From NCBI RefSeq assembly GCF_038024105.1, contig NZ_CP150661.1:124001-188000 (forward strand): DNA of 64,000 nucleotides. The letters are read 5' to 3'. Position numbers and translations under genes: made by a program. Shown in pieces: positions 8,443-17,863 of this stretch. Numbering within the stretch: position 1 is the first letter of the stretch; each line of letters begins with the position of its first letter. Source of the DNA: Polaribacter butkevichii (lineage in GTDB: Bacteria > Bacteroidota > Bacteroidia > Flavobacteriales > Flavobacteriaceae). Under the pieces are notes generated by a model. The model worked only from the letters and a program-made list of their open reading frames with translations. It was not told where the DNA came from and ran no database searches.

Positions 8443-8540
8443 TGTTTGTCTAAACAAGTCTTACAGCTCATCTATAGTTAAAGTGTTAGTGGCTAAAAGT
8501 TAATAAATCACCTTTACTTTGTGTTTATTTTTGTGATATA

Positions 8541-10208
8541 ATGAAACATATCATAAAAAAAATATTGCTAATTCTCCTTTTTGTAACAATAGGAAACACC
8601 ATCGCTCAAACAGACAAAAGTGATTTTGTTAGTATAGAAGGTGTAAAAAATAAGCAACTTTATAAAAAGAATTATACAAATTCTTTCAACGAATATTTAC
8701 CAGAAACAGGAATAAATCATACAGAAACAGCATTTGTTTCTATCCCAGAAAAACTGGTCGTTAATAAAAATATAAAAGATTTTTTATCGGTAGCTTATTA
8801 TCAACGAGAACATAAAGTAGCTTCGGTTGTTGCAACAAAAACGGAAGGCGGTGTTTACAATCATTATAAAGAGATTTGTAATCGATTAAATGGAGCTAGT
8901 TTAGATAGCATTAGTACTGTTTTAGTAAAAGAGCATCAAGTAATAAAATCTAAAATACGTAACGTTTCTGGTAAAGTTGAATATACTTTAAGCTTTTCAA
9001 TTAAAGTAGATAACAACAATAAGGAGTTGTTTAGTTTTTGGAATATAGACCAATATCCTACAGGGAATTATCAAAATTATTTAATTTGGGGAAGTTCTTA
9101 TGCTCAAGTTTATGCAACTGCAAATTATATTTTAGAAAAATATAGCCTAATAGGTACACTTAAAAGCAAAACTATAGAAAGTGTATTACCAAACGTTTTT
9201 GTACAAACAGGAAGTTACTCTAACGGTATTGTCCATTTAAATTTAATCAATAGAACTCAAGAAAAAGCCGTTAATTTTGTCGGTAATATTGCAGATACAG
9301 AAGTTTCTGATCACGTTAAAGCAGCAAATACTTTTTCACTTTCGGGTGATTATAATGAAGTGTTAGCTATAGAAACAGGTATTTTATTTGATATTGGGTT
9401 TTATTTAGAAACTACTTCTTCTAATCAAAAAGATGCGTTGTATTTGGCAGATGGACCTTGGGGTTTAGATTATTTGAAAGAATATGCAATGGTTTCAAAT
9501 TTTGAAATAAAGACCTTTAAAAGAGAATTTAAGGAAACTGTTTATGAAGTAGAACGAAGTGTTAAAGCTATTGGAGAGGTAAAAGGAAATGTTAATTTAT
9601 TTAGACATCTTTTACCTGAAAATAAAACTTTAAATGTGGTTAAATATAACTTTCTTAATTTTAAAATTAGAAATAATGAGCCTGTAGAAATAGTACTTAT
9701 GTCTAGTGAAGATAGAGCTTGGAAAAATAGGTTGCGTTATACAATTCCGGCAAATTCAAAAGAAAAAATGTACAGTATTTCCTTTTCAGATTTTGTAGAT
9801 CATCTTGGGAATAAAGCGGCAATTACAGATATTAAAACGGTAGTGTTTTCAATTATAGGAGATTACACCAATTACAAACCTTTTAATTTTGATATAAACC
9901 AAATAGCATTTACAATAAATAATACTTTAATTACAGATGATGTTATCGTAGAAAAGAACAACAAGTTAAAAAATTATCCAAATCCTTTTACAAGTTCTAC
10001 AACAATTTTATTGCCAGTGGCTTCTAATGATATTCAAATTAAAGTTTATGATGTAATGGGTAGAGTAGTAGATGTTCAAAAATTAAGTGCCCATTCATCT
10101 TCTAAAGAAGTACAATACAATGCTCCTCAATTAAAAAAAGGAGTTTATAAATATAGCCTAATTGACGATACAAAAAGTCAACATTCTGGAACATTTATCG
10201 TCAACTAG
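8541..10208 (+). CDS. Secreted protein with type IX secretion sorting domain
   Basis: A 555-residue protein with an N-terminal signal peptide (cleavage near Ala22, ...GNTIAQ) and a C-terminal type A sorting domain starting about residue 475 with NYPNPFTSSTTI, followed by KVYDVMGRVV and ending KGVYKYSLI. It is therefore exported by the T9SS and attached to the cell surface. The middle part is beta-rich and not recognised. It lies between the signalling operon and the exopolysaccharide-type genes and is transcribed from its own start, so a surface adhesin or matrix protein is possible, but that is only inference. Confidence 0.75.
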   Translation: MKHIIKKILLILLFVTIGNTIAQTDKSDFVSIEGVKNKQLYKKNYTNSFNEYLPETGINHTETAFVSIPEKLVVNKNIKDFLSVAYYQREHKVASVVATKTEGGVYNHYKEICNRLNGASLDSISTVLVKEHQVIKSKIRNVSGKVEYTLSFSIKVDNNNKELFSFWNIDQYPTGNYQNYLIWGSSYAQVYATANYILEKYSLIGTLKSKTIESVLPNVFVQTGSYSNGIVHLNLINRTQEKAVNFVGNIADTEVSDHVKAANTFSLSGDYNEVLAIETGILFDIGFYLETTSSNQKDALYLADGPWGLDYLKEYAMVSNFEIKTFKREFKETVYEVERSVKAIGEVKGNVNLFRHLLPENKTLNVVKYNFLNFKIRNNEPVEIVLMSSEDRAWKNRLRYTIPANSKEKMYSISFSDFVDHLGNKAAITDIKTVVFSIIGDYTNYKPFNFDINQIAFTINNTLITDDVIVEKNNKLKNYPNPFTSSTTILLPVASNDIQIKVYDVMGRVVDVQKLSAHSSSKEVQYNAPQLKKGVYKYSLIDDTKSQHSGTFIVN

Positions 10209-10236
10209 CCCCCAATCTCCAGAAGGAATGTTGTTT

Positions 10237-10270
10237 GGGCAAAAGAGAAATCTTTTGCCCTTATTTTTTG
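10237..10270 (+). terminator. Terminator between convergent genes
   Basis: GGGCAAAAGA, loop GAAA, then TCTTTTGCCC form a perfect 10-bp stem followed by TTATTTTTT on the plus strand. The T-run overlaps the last codons of the convergent leftward gene. Confidence 0.8.
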
Positions 10271-12336
10271 TATAAAGGTTTTTTTAATAAAACCCATTTA
10301 AACCTTACTCCGAATTCAGTATACGTAAAACCAGCAGAACCTGCAGTGGCAACAGCAGAAGCAATATTACTTTGTAATCCGTAGATGTTTAAAAGCGCGC
10401 GTTCAGAAAATTTATAGCCTAATTTAGCTTGGACTCTATAAGTGCTTTGCGCATCATCATCTTCTATGTATTGCAAACCCGTTGCAGCTGTTAATCCATA
10501 GAACCATTCTTTCTTTTTTGCAGCCGCTTCATCTTTTATCAGATTTACAAATATTTCTACAGCATTAAATTTACTTGGACTAAAGTATACTTCTGGCAAT
10601 TGTAATTTAAAAGATATGTTTTGATAATTAAGTCCTGCTTTTATAGAAGGTTTTGCAAATAGGTTATAATACAAAGAGGTAAATAATAGATTTCTAGCAT
10701 TTTCATCACTTTGCCATGTGTAATAATACTGAGTAAACCAACCTAAATTAAAGTTGGTACTTAAACTATAATTTAATATTAGGTTGTTTTGTACAATTTG
10801 CTCATTTAATAAGGCCGCATTAAAATTTTGTATATCTCTTTTATAACCTAATTCTAGATTTTGAAGTTTAAAAGGCTTTATATTTAATGAAATGTCTGTT
10901 AAAAGTTGATTGTAGTTACTTTCATCAGAATCTGAAGAAGTAACACCTAAACTTCCTTTTAAGGTTACATTATTTAATAATTGATAAGAAGCTCCCAGCA
11001 ATAAATTATTGGTGGTAGCTTTTAAGTTGGTGTCAGGATTAGAGGTTGTTCTATAATTATAATTGGCTAAAATTTTAAATTTTGTAGAAAACGGAATCTC
11101 TGCTTTTACATCGTATGCATTAGCTTCATTGTTTCCGTTATCATAAGAATACGAAAATTTGGTTTCTACAAAAGGCGTAAAACTTAAATCTAATTGTTTT
11201 ATAAAATTAGAAGCATCTTTTTGTTTTTCATAAAAAGTTAAAGTGTTTTCTGCGCTTTTATAGGCATTGTTATAATAACCAGAGGCTTTTAAAGCATTTG
11301 CTTTTCCAAGATTACCATCAAAAGAAGCACTGTCTTTTTTTAAGATTAAATTATAATCATCTATACTTTTCTTAAAATCACTTTTATAAATATTTAAGGT
11401 AGCTCTTAAAGAAAGCATCCAGTTTTCTGGATTCTTATTATTGTCTAATAACTTATCAATTTCAGTTTTAGCAGGCGTATATTTTTTATTCCAAATTAAA
11501 GCCTGAATGTATCTTTCTATAGTTTGATTTTTTAAGGTTTCAGGTGTGTTTTTATCAATACTATTTAATGATTTTTCACTAACTGTTAAGGCTGTTTTGT
11601 CATCACCTTTTAAATGATAGGACAAAGCAATACCGTTTAAAGATGTTAATTTATCCGCAGGGTTTTTACCTATGATTTCATACGTGCTTTTTGCTTTTTC
11701 TGTTTGATTGGATATTAAATACAAATTAGCAAGATTAAGTAAGGTTTCTTTATCATCTTTAAAAGAAGTAAAGTTTTCTTTTAAAATGGTTTCCGCTTCT
11801 TCATATTTTTGATCCGTTACTTTCTTATTTGCCAATCCTAATCTCATATATTTTTTAGAAACCAATGCATTTGGGTTTCCAGGCAATACTTCTAAGGCTT
11901 TATCTACATTGATTAATGCGTCTTCAAACTCTTTTAAATTAGATAACGTATTTGCATATCCTAATAAAGCAGCAAAACTTTTATCATTTTCTTTTAATAA
12001 TGTTTGATAATAGACTTTTGCATCAGGGTAATTTTTGCTCCAAAGTAAAGATTCTGCATAATTCAATTTTACTTCAAAATCTGTAGGATAATCTTTTAAC
12101 AGATTTGTGAAAAGTGTTACAGCTGCTGTAGCCTTACCGTTTAAACCAATGGCTCTTCCGTAACAAAGTCTTGCTGTTTTGTTAGTAGGATATTCTTTTA
12201 AAACATCTTTAAAAAAAACTTCAGCCTGTTGGTATTTACCCGTTTCTAAATACGTAAAACCTTCTTTCATGTCTTGACTAAAACCTTGTAAACTAAAGAA
12301 AAGAAAGAATATAAGAGTAGAATATATTAATTTCAT
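10261..12336 (-). CDS. TPR protein with C-terminal outer-membrane beta-barrel
   Basis: About 691 residues starting at the ATG that opens the signal peptide MKLIYSTLIFFLFFSLQGFSQ; the longer reading begins with a TTG and is less likely. Tetratricopeptide-like helices fill roughly residues 25-390 (for example YLETGKYQQAEVFF and the repeated LLGYANTL/LNGIALSY segments). The last 300 residues alternate like a beta-barrel (LLLGASYQLLNNVTLKGSLG, AGLNYQNISF) and resemble YaiO-type barrels. The TPR-plus-barrel layout recalls exopolysaccharide exporters such as PgaA, and the next genes are a flippase and glycosyltransferases, so polymer export is a reasonable inference. Confidence 0.7.
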   Translation of the reverse strand: MKLIYSTLIFFLFFSLQGFSQDMKEGFTYLETGKYQQAEVFFKDVLKEYPTNKTARLCYGRAIGLNGKATAAVTLFTNLLKDYPTDFEVKLNYAESLLWSKNYPDAKVYYQTLLKENDKSFAALLGYANTLSNLKEFEDALINVDKALEVLPGNPNALVSKKYMRLGLANKKVTDQKYEEAETILKENFTSFKDDKETLLNLANLYLISNQTEKAKSTYEIIGKNPADKLTSLNGIALSYHLKGDDKTALTVSEKSLNSIDKNTPETLKNQTIERYIQALIWNKKYTPAKTEIDKLLDNNKNPENWMLSLRATLNIYKSDFKKSIDDYNLILKKDSASFDGNLGKANALKASGYYNNAYKSAENTLTFYEKQKDASNFIKQLDLSFTPFVETKFSYSYDNGNNEANAYDVKAEIPFSTKFKILANYNYRTTSNPDTNLKATTNNLLLGASYQLLNNVTLKGSLGVTSSDSDESNYNQLLTDISLNIKPFKLQNLELGYKRDIQNFNAALLNEQIVQNNLILNYSLSTNFNLGWFTQYYYTWQSDENARNLLFTSLYYNLFAKPSIKAGLNYQNISFKLQLPEVYFSPSKFNAVEIFVNLIKDEAAAKKKEWFYGLTAATGLQYIEDDDAQSTYRVQAKLGYKFSERALLNIYGLQSNIASAVATAGSAGFTYTEFGVRFKWVLLKKPLYKK

Positions 12337-12486
12337 TGATTTTGTTTTTTGTATTGGCAAGTTAAGCAATAGTAATTAATCATTAAACTATATAAAAGTG
12401 TTTTTCAACGTCTTTAGAGATTCTTTTTAAGGGAACTAGGTGATATTTGCTTAGAATTATAGAAAAAGAGAAATAATTTTAAATAA

Positions 12487-12504
12487 TAATGCAAATATGC
12501 ATTA
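12487..12504. promoter_or_regulatory. Palindrome upstream of the flippase gene
   Basis: TAATGCA and TGCATTA form 7-bp arms around AATA, in the 230-bp gap between the divergent barrel and flippase genes. It may be an operator for either one; no other support. Confidence 0.3.
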
Positions 12505-12566
12505 ATGTAAAGTTATTTATGATTAATTTAAAGAACCCAAAATAGCTTAATAAAAAGATACATAAT

Positions 12567-13835
12567 ATGCAAGAAGTTATACGATTTGTAAAAAACAAAA
12601 TTAAGCCAGAACAACTATTTATGTTAAGTGTTCTCTTGGTAAATGGAGGAAACTACATTTATAATTTAGTTTTAGGAAGAGTTTTAGGACCCGAAAAATT
12701 TGCAGATGCAGCTATTTTAATTACTTTTTTATTAGTGTTGTCTTTTGTTGCCATGACGTTTCAATTGGTAACGGCTAAGTTTTCTGTGCTTTTTGAAGAT
12801 TCAATATTTAGTGGTTTTATTTCTAAAATTTACAAAAATGCGCTATTTACTGGTATCCTTTTAGGAATTGCAATTATTGTTTTTTCTACCCAATTACAGC
12901 ATTTTTTTAAAACAACTTCTTCTACCATGTTTGTGATTTTTGGTTTTGGAGTTCCGTTTTACTTTTTAATGAGTGTTAATAGAGGTGTTTTTCAAGGGAA
13001 ACAAGAATTAAAATCTTTATCAGTAACCTATCAATCAGAAATGATCAGTCGGTTATTGTTAACCTTTGCGTTGTTATATTTTCTAGATGTAGATTCGTCT
13101 TTAATTATTGCTATTGGTATTTTTTGTTCTTTTGTTTTTGGATTGATTCCTTTTAGAACGAGCAACTTTACTTTGTTTAAACCTTTTGTATTAGATGCTG
13201 ATAATAAAAAATTAGTGAAGAATTTTTTTATAATAACAGCTTTTTATGAGTTAACTCAGATTATTATAAATAACAGTGATATTTTATTGGTGAAACATTA
13301 TTTTGAGTCTTACGAAGCGGGTTTATATGCTTCTTTAGCTTTAATTGGTAGAGTAGTCTATTTTATTGCTTGGATGTTTGTAATGCTATTATTACCAACC
13401 GTTGTTCAGCTTAAAAAAGAAGGGAAAGATACCTTACCCATTTTATTAAAATATGTTGCTTATATTGGTGTTATTGCTGCAACCATTGTTATTAGTTGTT
13501 TCCTTTTTCCGAATGAAATAATTAAAATATTGTTTGGTAGCGAATACTTATCTGTAGCTCCTTTATTATGGAAATATGCTTCTGCAACGGGTATTTTTGC
13601 CATTTCAAATATATTTGCCTATTATTATTTATCATTAGATAAATACGTACCTGTAGTACTTTCTGGAATTTTTGGAATGTTACAAATAGTATTAGTAGTT
13701 CTTTTTCATGAAACATTAGAGCAAGTGGTTCATGTACAAATTATAGCAATGGTAATGCTATTAATTGTACAACTTAGTTTCTTCTTTTTTAAAGATTCTA
13801 AGACAAAGGTTACAATCAAAGAAACAGCAGAATAA
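12567..13835 (+). CDS. Polysaccharide flippase (MATE/PST-like membrane protein)
   Basis: A 422-residue integral membrane protein with about 10-12 hydrophobic segments spaced as in the oligosaccharide flippase family. The N-terminal GGNYIYNLVLGRVLGPEKFA segment is typical, in which the first helix pair is followed by the RxLGPxxFA motif. It should move lipid-linked saccharide units across the inner membrane. The rightward GT4 gene follows at 105 bp and the export-type barrel gene is divergent, which supports a role in surface polysaccharide assembly. It is slightly shorter than the usual 450-500 residues of the family. Confidence 0.8.
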   Translation: MQEVIRFVKNKIKPEQLFMLSVLLVNGGNYIYNLVLGRVLGPEKFADAAILITFLLVLSFVAMTFQLVTAKFSVLFEDSIFSGFISKIYKNALFTGILLGIAIIVFSTQLQHFFKTTSSTMFVIFGFGVPFYFLMSVNRGVFQGKQELKSLSVTYQSEMISRLLLTFALLYFLDVDSSLIIAIGIFCSFVFGLIPFRTSNFTLFKPFVLDADNKKLVKNFFIITAFYELTQIIINNSDILLVKHYFESYEAGLYASLALIGRVVYFIAWMFVMLLLPTVVQLKKEGKDTLPILLKYVAYIGVIAATIVISCFLFPNEIIKILFGSEYLSVAPLLWKYASATGIFAISNIFAYYYLSLDKYVPVVLSGIFGMLQIVLVVLFHETLEQVVHVQIIAMVMLLIVQLSFFFFKDSKTKVTIKETAE

Positions 13836-13915
13836 TATTATCTAAACCTATTTTCCAATCATCTATATATAATTGCATTTGAGCAGTTTATTATAAAAAA
13901 TAATAAGTTAAAATA

Positions 13916-13923
13916 TAAATTTG
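13916..13923 (+). promoter_or_regulatory. -7 element upstream of the GT4 gene
   Basis: TAAATTTG matches TAnnTTTG and lies 16 bp before the start codon. The glycosyltransferase may thus have its own promoter in addition to read-through from the flippase gene. Confidence 0.45.
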
Positions 13924-13939
13924 TAATAAAATTAACCAT

Positions 13940-15124
13940 ATGAAATTAGCCATCGTAACAGCATACCCACCAAGTAAAGTAACCTTAAATGAATACGCGT
14001 ATCATTTAGTTAAGAGTTTTAGGCAAAGTGAAAAAGTAAGTGAATTAATTTTGTTAACAGACGAAACGCCAGAAGGAAAAGATATTAACTTTACAGAGAA
14101 TGGTTGTAAAATTACCGTGAAAGAATGTTGGAAATTTAATAGTTATAGTAACATTATAAATGTTACCAAAGCCATTAATTTAACAAAGCCAGATGCTATA
14201 TTATTTAACTTACAATTTATGAAGTTTGGTGATAAAAAAGTGGCTGCAGCTTTAGGTTTGGCAATACCAATGGTATGTAAAATTAAAAAAATACCAACCA
14301 TTGTTTTATTACACAATATTTTAGAACAAGTAGATTTAGAAAGTGCAGGTTTTACCTCGAATAAATTGGCTCAAAAAGTATATAATTTTATTGGTACATC
14401 TTTAACCAAATTAATTTTAAAAGCAGATTTAGTGGCTGTAACTATGGATAAATATGTTACTACTTTGGTTGATAAATATAAGGTAGATAATGTAAAAATG
14501 ATTCCTCACGGAACTTTTGAAATTCCAGAAAATCCGTCTCAAGAATTGCCAGAAGGTCCTTTAAAAATTATGACGTTTGGTAAGTTCGGAACTTACAAAA
14601 AAGTAGAATCTATGATTGAGGCTGTAGAATTGGTAAGAAAAGAAACTGGCTTAGATTTAGAAATTGTAATTGCAGGAACAGACAACCCAAATGTACCTGG
14701 TTATTTAGAAAATGCACAAGAAACCTACAAGCATGTACCACAACTTACTTTTACAGGGTATGTAGAAGAAGAAGAAGTAGCACCTTTGTTTACAGAAAGT
14801 GCTGTAGTTGTTTTTCCGTATACCTCTACAACTGGTAGCTCTGGAGTATTGCATCAAGCAGGTAGTTATGGTAGAGCAGTAGTAATGCCTAATTTAGGTG
14901 ATTTAGCTACTTTAATTGAAGATGAAGGCTATAGAGGCGAGTTTTTTGAACCAGAGAGTGTGGTAAGTTTGGCAAATGCAATTAAAGCAATTGTAACTAA
15001 TGATGCATATAGAATTCAATTAGGAGAAGCTAATTACAAGGCTGCAACTGCTTTTCCTATGGAAAGAATTACTAATATTTATTTAGACGAGTTCAATAAA
15101 ATTATTGCTAAAAAGAAAAAGTAA
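13940..15124 (+). CDS. Glycosyltransferase family 4 protein
   Basis: A 394-residue GT-B fold transferase. The N-terminal half starts with KLAIVTAYPPSKVTLNEYA. The C-terminal half has the GT4 nucleotide-sugar region: GPLKIMTFGKFGTYKKVE, then GYVEEEEVAPLF and FPYTSTTGSSGVLHQAG. The classical EX7E motif is replaced by TGSSGVLHQ, a variant found in one GT4 branch. It probably adds a sugar to a lipid-linked or membrane-bound intermediate on the cytoplasmic face. It is convergent with the leftward glycosidase gene, 10 bp away. Donor and acceptor cannot be told. Confidence 0.82.
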   Translation: MKLAIVTAYPPSKVTLNEYAYHLVKSFRQSEKVSELILLTDETPEGKDINFTENGCKITVKECWKFNSYSNIINVTKAINLTKPDAILFNLQFMKFGDKKVAAALGLAIPMVCKIKKIPTIVLLHNILEQVDLESAGFTSNKLAQKVYNFIGTSLTKLILKADLVAVTMDKYVTTLVDKYKVDNVKMIPHGTFEIPENPSQELPEGPLKIMTFGKFGTYKKVESMIEAVELVRKETGLDLEIVIAGTDNPNVPGYLENAQETYKHVPQLTFTGYVEEEEVAPLFTESAVVVFPYTSTTGSSGVLHQAGSYGRAVVMPNLGDLATLIEDEGYRGEFFEPESVVSLANAIKAIVTNDAYRIQLGEANYKAATAFPMERITNIYLDEFNKIIAKKKK

Positions 15125-15134
15125 GTGTTATAAA

Positions 15135-16652
15135 TTATTCTTTAGAAATATATTTATAAGATAATTTCTTTTTACCAGAACTTGTAATAAATCCGAATTT
15201 TTTCTGCGGATTTGTTCGCCAAGGAAGTCTCCCTAAAACTTCTTTAGGTACGTTATCAAAATCATATAAAGTCCATGACATAAAAGGAATTTCGTTTTTT
15301 GTCATGACTTTTTGTATTTCTTTATAATAGTTTGCTTGTTTTTCTTCAGAACCTACAAAAGGTCTCCATAAACCGCCATAAGAAGACAAACCAAATTCTT
15401 GTAAAATAATGGGTTTCTCTTTTATTTCTTCTTTTAGTTTTAGGTATGCTGTTTCAAAATTTTCAAGTTTATCATAATAATGAAAAGAAACAACATCTAC
15501 TTTATCCTTTAAAATAGTTGCACTTTTTGTGTTAGACCAACCAATAGTTACAGGGTGTTTTGTATCAATCTTTTTAATAAGAATAATCATGAAATCTAAC
15601 CAAGCAGTTACGTTTGTTTTTCCTCTAGAATCAAAATCTAAGTTAGGTTCATTTTTAACATCCCAAGCTAAAATAGCTTCATGATCTTTAAAGGTTTCTA
15701 CAATTTTTTCTGCATGTCTTTGGTTTAAGGTCCAATCTAAAACATCATAATTTCCATAAAAATCAAACAAAGTAACTACTACTTTTAAGTCTTCTGAGAA
15801 TGCCGTATCTAAAACTTTTTTAAGTTTTTCTAATTTATCAAATTTAACATTTGCTTTTCCAAAATCTTCATACGGAACAAATATTCGAATAGAATTTAAG
15901 CCTGCTTTTTTAATAATTCTAAAATCGTTTTTAATAATGTTAATGTCAAATTCATCACCATACATATTCCAAGGTGTGGCTTGCGGATAATAATTAATTC
16001 CTTTTATGTTAGAGAAAGCAATAGGGGTTTTTACAAGCGAATCTTTAAATTTTTTAGAAGCTTCTTTTACCACGTGTCTAATACGCCAAAAACCATCTTC
16101 TAACAATAAAACATATCTATAGGTAGAAACTTCTGTAGTTTCTAAAAGTAGTTTTTGATCTTTAAAAACCTTTTTATATTCTAAAGCATTGGTATCTTTT
16201 AAAACAATTAATTGTCCGTCTTCACTAAAAAATTCAATATCTAAATGATGCTCTAATGTAGTGGCATCAATGGTTATTTTTTCTGATTTATTATTCTTTA
16301 TAAGTTTGTAAATATTTTTTCTAGCACTTTTGGTAAAATAATCTTCTATACCAACTTGTGTATTGGTTTTGTAGGCTACTTGTTTTACATACCAAGCATC
16401 TAAATAATCGTTTTCAACCGCATTTATTTTTTGCAAACTTATTTTTCGTCCTTCGTTACCATCATTTTTCCAGGTAACTTTTGGTAAATATTGTTCTGCC
16501 TGTTTAACTTCTGTGTGCAACATTTTACTTCTGTCTGCACCTGTATTTAAAAAACTGTACAAAGAGCTCACTAAAAATAAAAGGATACCAATTATGGCCA
16601 TATAGGTGAGCATTAACACCCCTCTAAGAATTCGTTTATTTGTTTTTACCAT
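15135..16652 (-). CDS. Membrane-anchored clan GH-A glycosidase
   Basis: A 505-residue protein with one N-terminal transmembrane helix (about 10-32) that leaves the rest in the periplasm. A small alpha/beta domain (about 70-205, NTF2-like pattern) precedes a TIM barrel with the clan GH-A acid/base in DVKNEPNLD and the nucleophile in ILQEFGLSS, closest by eye to GH5/GH2-type barrels. It is the last of three overlapping leftward genes. A glycosidase within an exopolysaccharide cluster recalls PslG or PelA, which trim polymer during secretion. The substrate is unknown. Confidence 0.75.
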   Translation of the reverse strand: MVKTNKRILRGVLMLTYMAIIGILLFLVSSLYSFLNTGADRSKMLHTEVKQAEQYLPKVTWKNDGNEGRKISLQKINAVENDYLDAWYVKQVAYKTNTQVGIEDYFTKSARKNIYKLIKNNKSEKITIDATTLEHHLDIEFFSEDGQLIVLKDTNALEYKKVFKDQKLLLETTEVSTYRYVLLLEDGFWRIRHVVKEASKKFKDSLVKTPIAFSNIKGINYYPQATPWNMYGDEFDINIIKNDFRIIKKAGLNSIRIFVPYEDFGKANVKFDKLEKLKKVLDTAFSEDLKVVVTLFDFYGNYDVLDWTLNQRHAEKIVETFKDHEAILAWDVKNEPNLDFDSRGKTNVTAWLDFMIILIKKIDTKHPVTIGWSNTKSATILKDKVDVVSFHYYDKLENFETAYLKLKEEIKEKPIILQEFGLSSYGGLWRPFVGSEEKQANYYKEIQKVMTKNEIPFMSWTLYDFDNVPKEVLGRLPWRTNPQKKFGFITSSGKKKLSYKYISKE

Positions 16653-17863
16653 AATTTAAAACTTTTAAACTCTTTTTTTATTCCTGCGGTTTCAATATAA
16701 AATGTGTACAAATTATTTTCAAAAATATTTGGATCTAAGTAAAAGCTTGCAAACCCGTTTTGTGATTCTTTAAAAAGCTCACTAACAAGTGTGTCTTTTT
16801 TGTAAATGGTAAGTTTTACAGACAATCCATCCGGAATTATTTGCTTCATAAAACTTTTTAATGGGCCTACTTTTATAGTTCTGTTATTATCTAAGAAAGC
16901 AACTTGGTAATCTTCTATTACTTTTTTGTATTTAATTTTTAACACGTTACTCTCTGCAATCCCAATAAAATAGGCTTTTATACTCCATTGGTCTTCAAAA
17001 TCTGGATGAATAATTTTTGCATGAGCTACACCGTTTAAAGTAGTACCTGTTGTTTTTAAAATACCTCCATTTTTATTGGTGATATAAAACTCCACATAAC
17101 TACCATCACTTACAATATTGTTGTTTTTGTCTTTTATGGTAGAGGTATAAAAAGTGGTTATTTGATTTCCATCTGCATATTCATGATTTCGGCTTACATA
17201 GATTTTAAAATTTGTAGCGATGGCAGGCATAATATTTACATCAAATTCTTTAGAATTTAAACCAAAAGATTCCGATGAAATAATCATTCTTCCACTTTTT
17301 TTAGGCGAATAAATATTTCTATATCCAATTAATTTATCGGTAAAAATAGCTTTTGATGTTTCTGATCTTAAAAACTGATATTTTACATCAACTTTGCTAT
17401 CATCTAAAATAGGATTATCTAAACTATCTGTTGGTATTACCACTAACATGGTATAATCTAAACCACCTGCATCTATACTTGGTGGTCCTAAATAAGTTTC
17501 TATTGATGTTGGTTGTTGCAGAGAATTAATGGTGATATTCCCCGAAATATCTTCTGATGCATTGATGATTTTCCAAGATAAAATGCCTCTTTTTTTGGAT
17601 AGAAATTTAGGGATTTCAAAGACCGTTTTTTTATTTGTAATAGTAGGTTCTAAAACGGTTGCACCATAACTGTTAGCACAATATAATTGATAAATAGAAT
17701 CGGTTTGTACGGTAAACTCTAGTGTAATTTTATCATTTACATTAAAAGTTGTTTTTGTTGATAGTAAAGAAATAGAAGACTGTTTAGTTGTTGTTTCTTG
17801 CGCAAAGAAAGAAACAATAACTAGTTGTAAAATGGTTAGCAAAAAAAGTTTTTTTAATTTCAT
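16646..17863 (-). CDS. Exported protein with Ig-like domains, unknown function
   Basis: A 405-residue protein with a clear signal peptide (MKLKKLFLLTILQLVIVSFFA) and otherwise beta-rich sequence resembling several Ig-like or invasin-like beta-sandwich domains (for example DKITLEFTV, DKNNNIVSDGSYVEFYI, GVAHAKIIHPDF). It overlaps the genes on both sides by a few bases, so it is co-translated with the GT-C-like membrane protein and the periplasmic glycosidase. It may form a periplasmic complex with them. I do not recognise a named family. Confidence 0.6.
   Translation of the reverse strand: MKLKKLFLLTILQLVIVSFFAQETTTKQSSISLLSTKTTFNVNDKITLEFTVQTDSIYQLYCANSYGATVLEPTITNKKTVFEIPKFLSKKRGILSWKIINASEDISGNITINSLQQPTSIETYLGPPSIDAGGLDYTMLVVIPTDSLDNPILDDSKVDVKYQFLRSETSKAIFTDKLIGYRNIYSPKKSGRMIISSESFGLNSKEFDVNIMPAIATNFKIYVSRNHEYADGNQITTFYTSTIKDKNNNIVSDGSYVEFYITNKNGGILKTTGTTLNGVAHAKIIHPDFEDQWSIKAYFIGIAESNVLKIKYKKVIEDYQVAFLDNNRTIKVGPLKSFMKQIIPDGLSVKLTIYKKDTLVSELFKESQNGFASFYLDPNIFENNLYTFYIETAGIKKEFKSFKLW

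Noticed and set aside
8443..8480. Small TGTTT/AAACA hairpin after the LytTR gene
   Set aside because: The 5-bp stem without a T-run is too weak to call a terminator.
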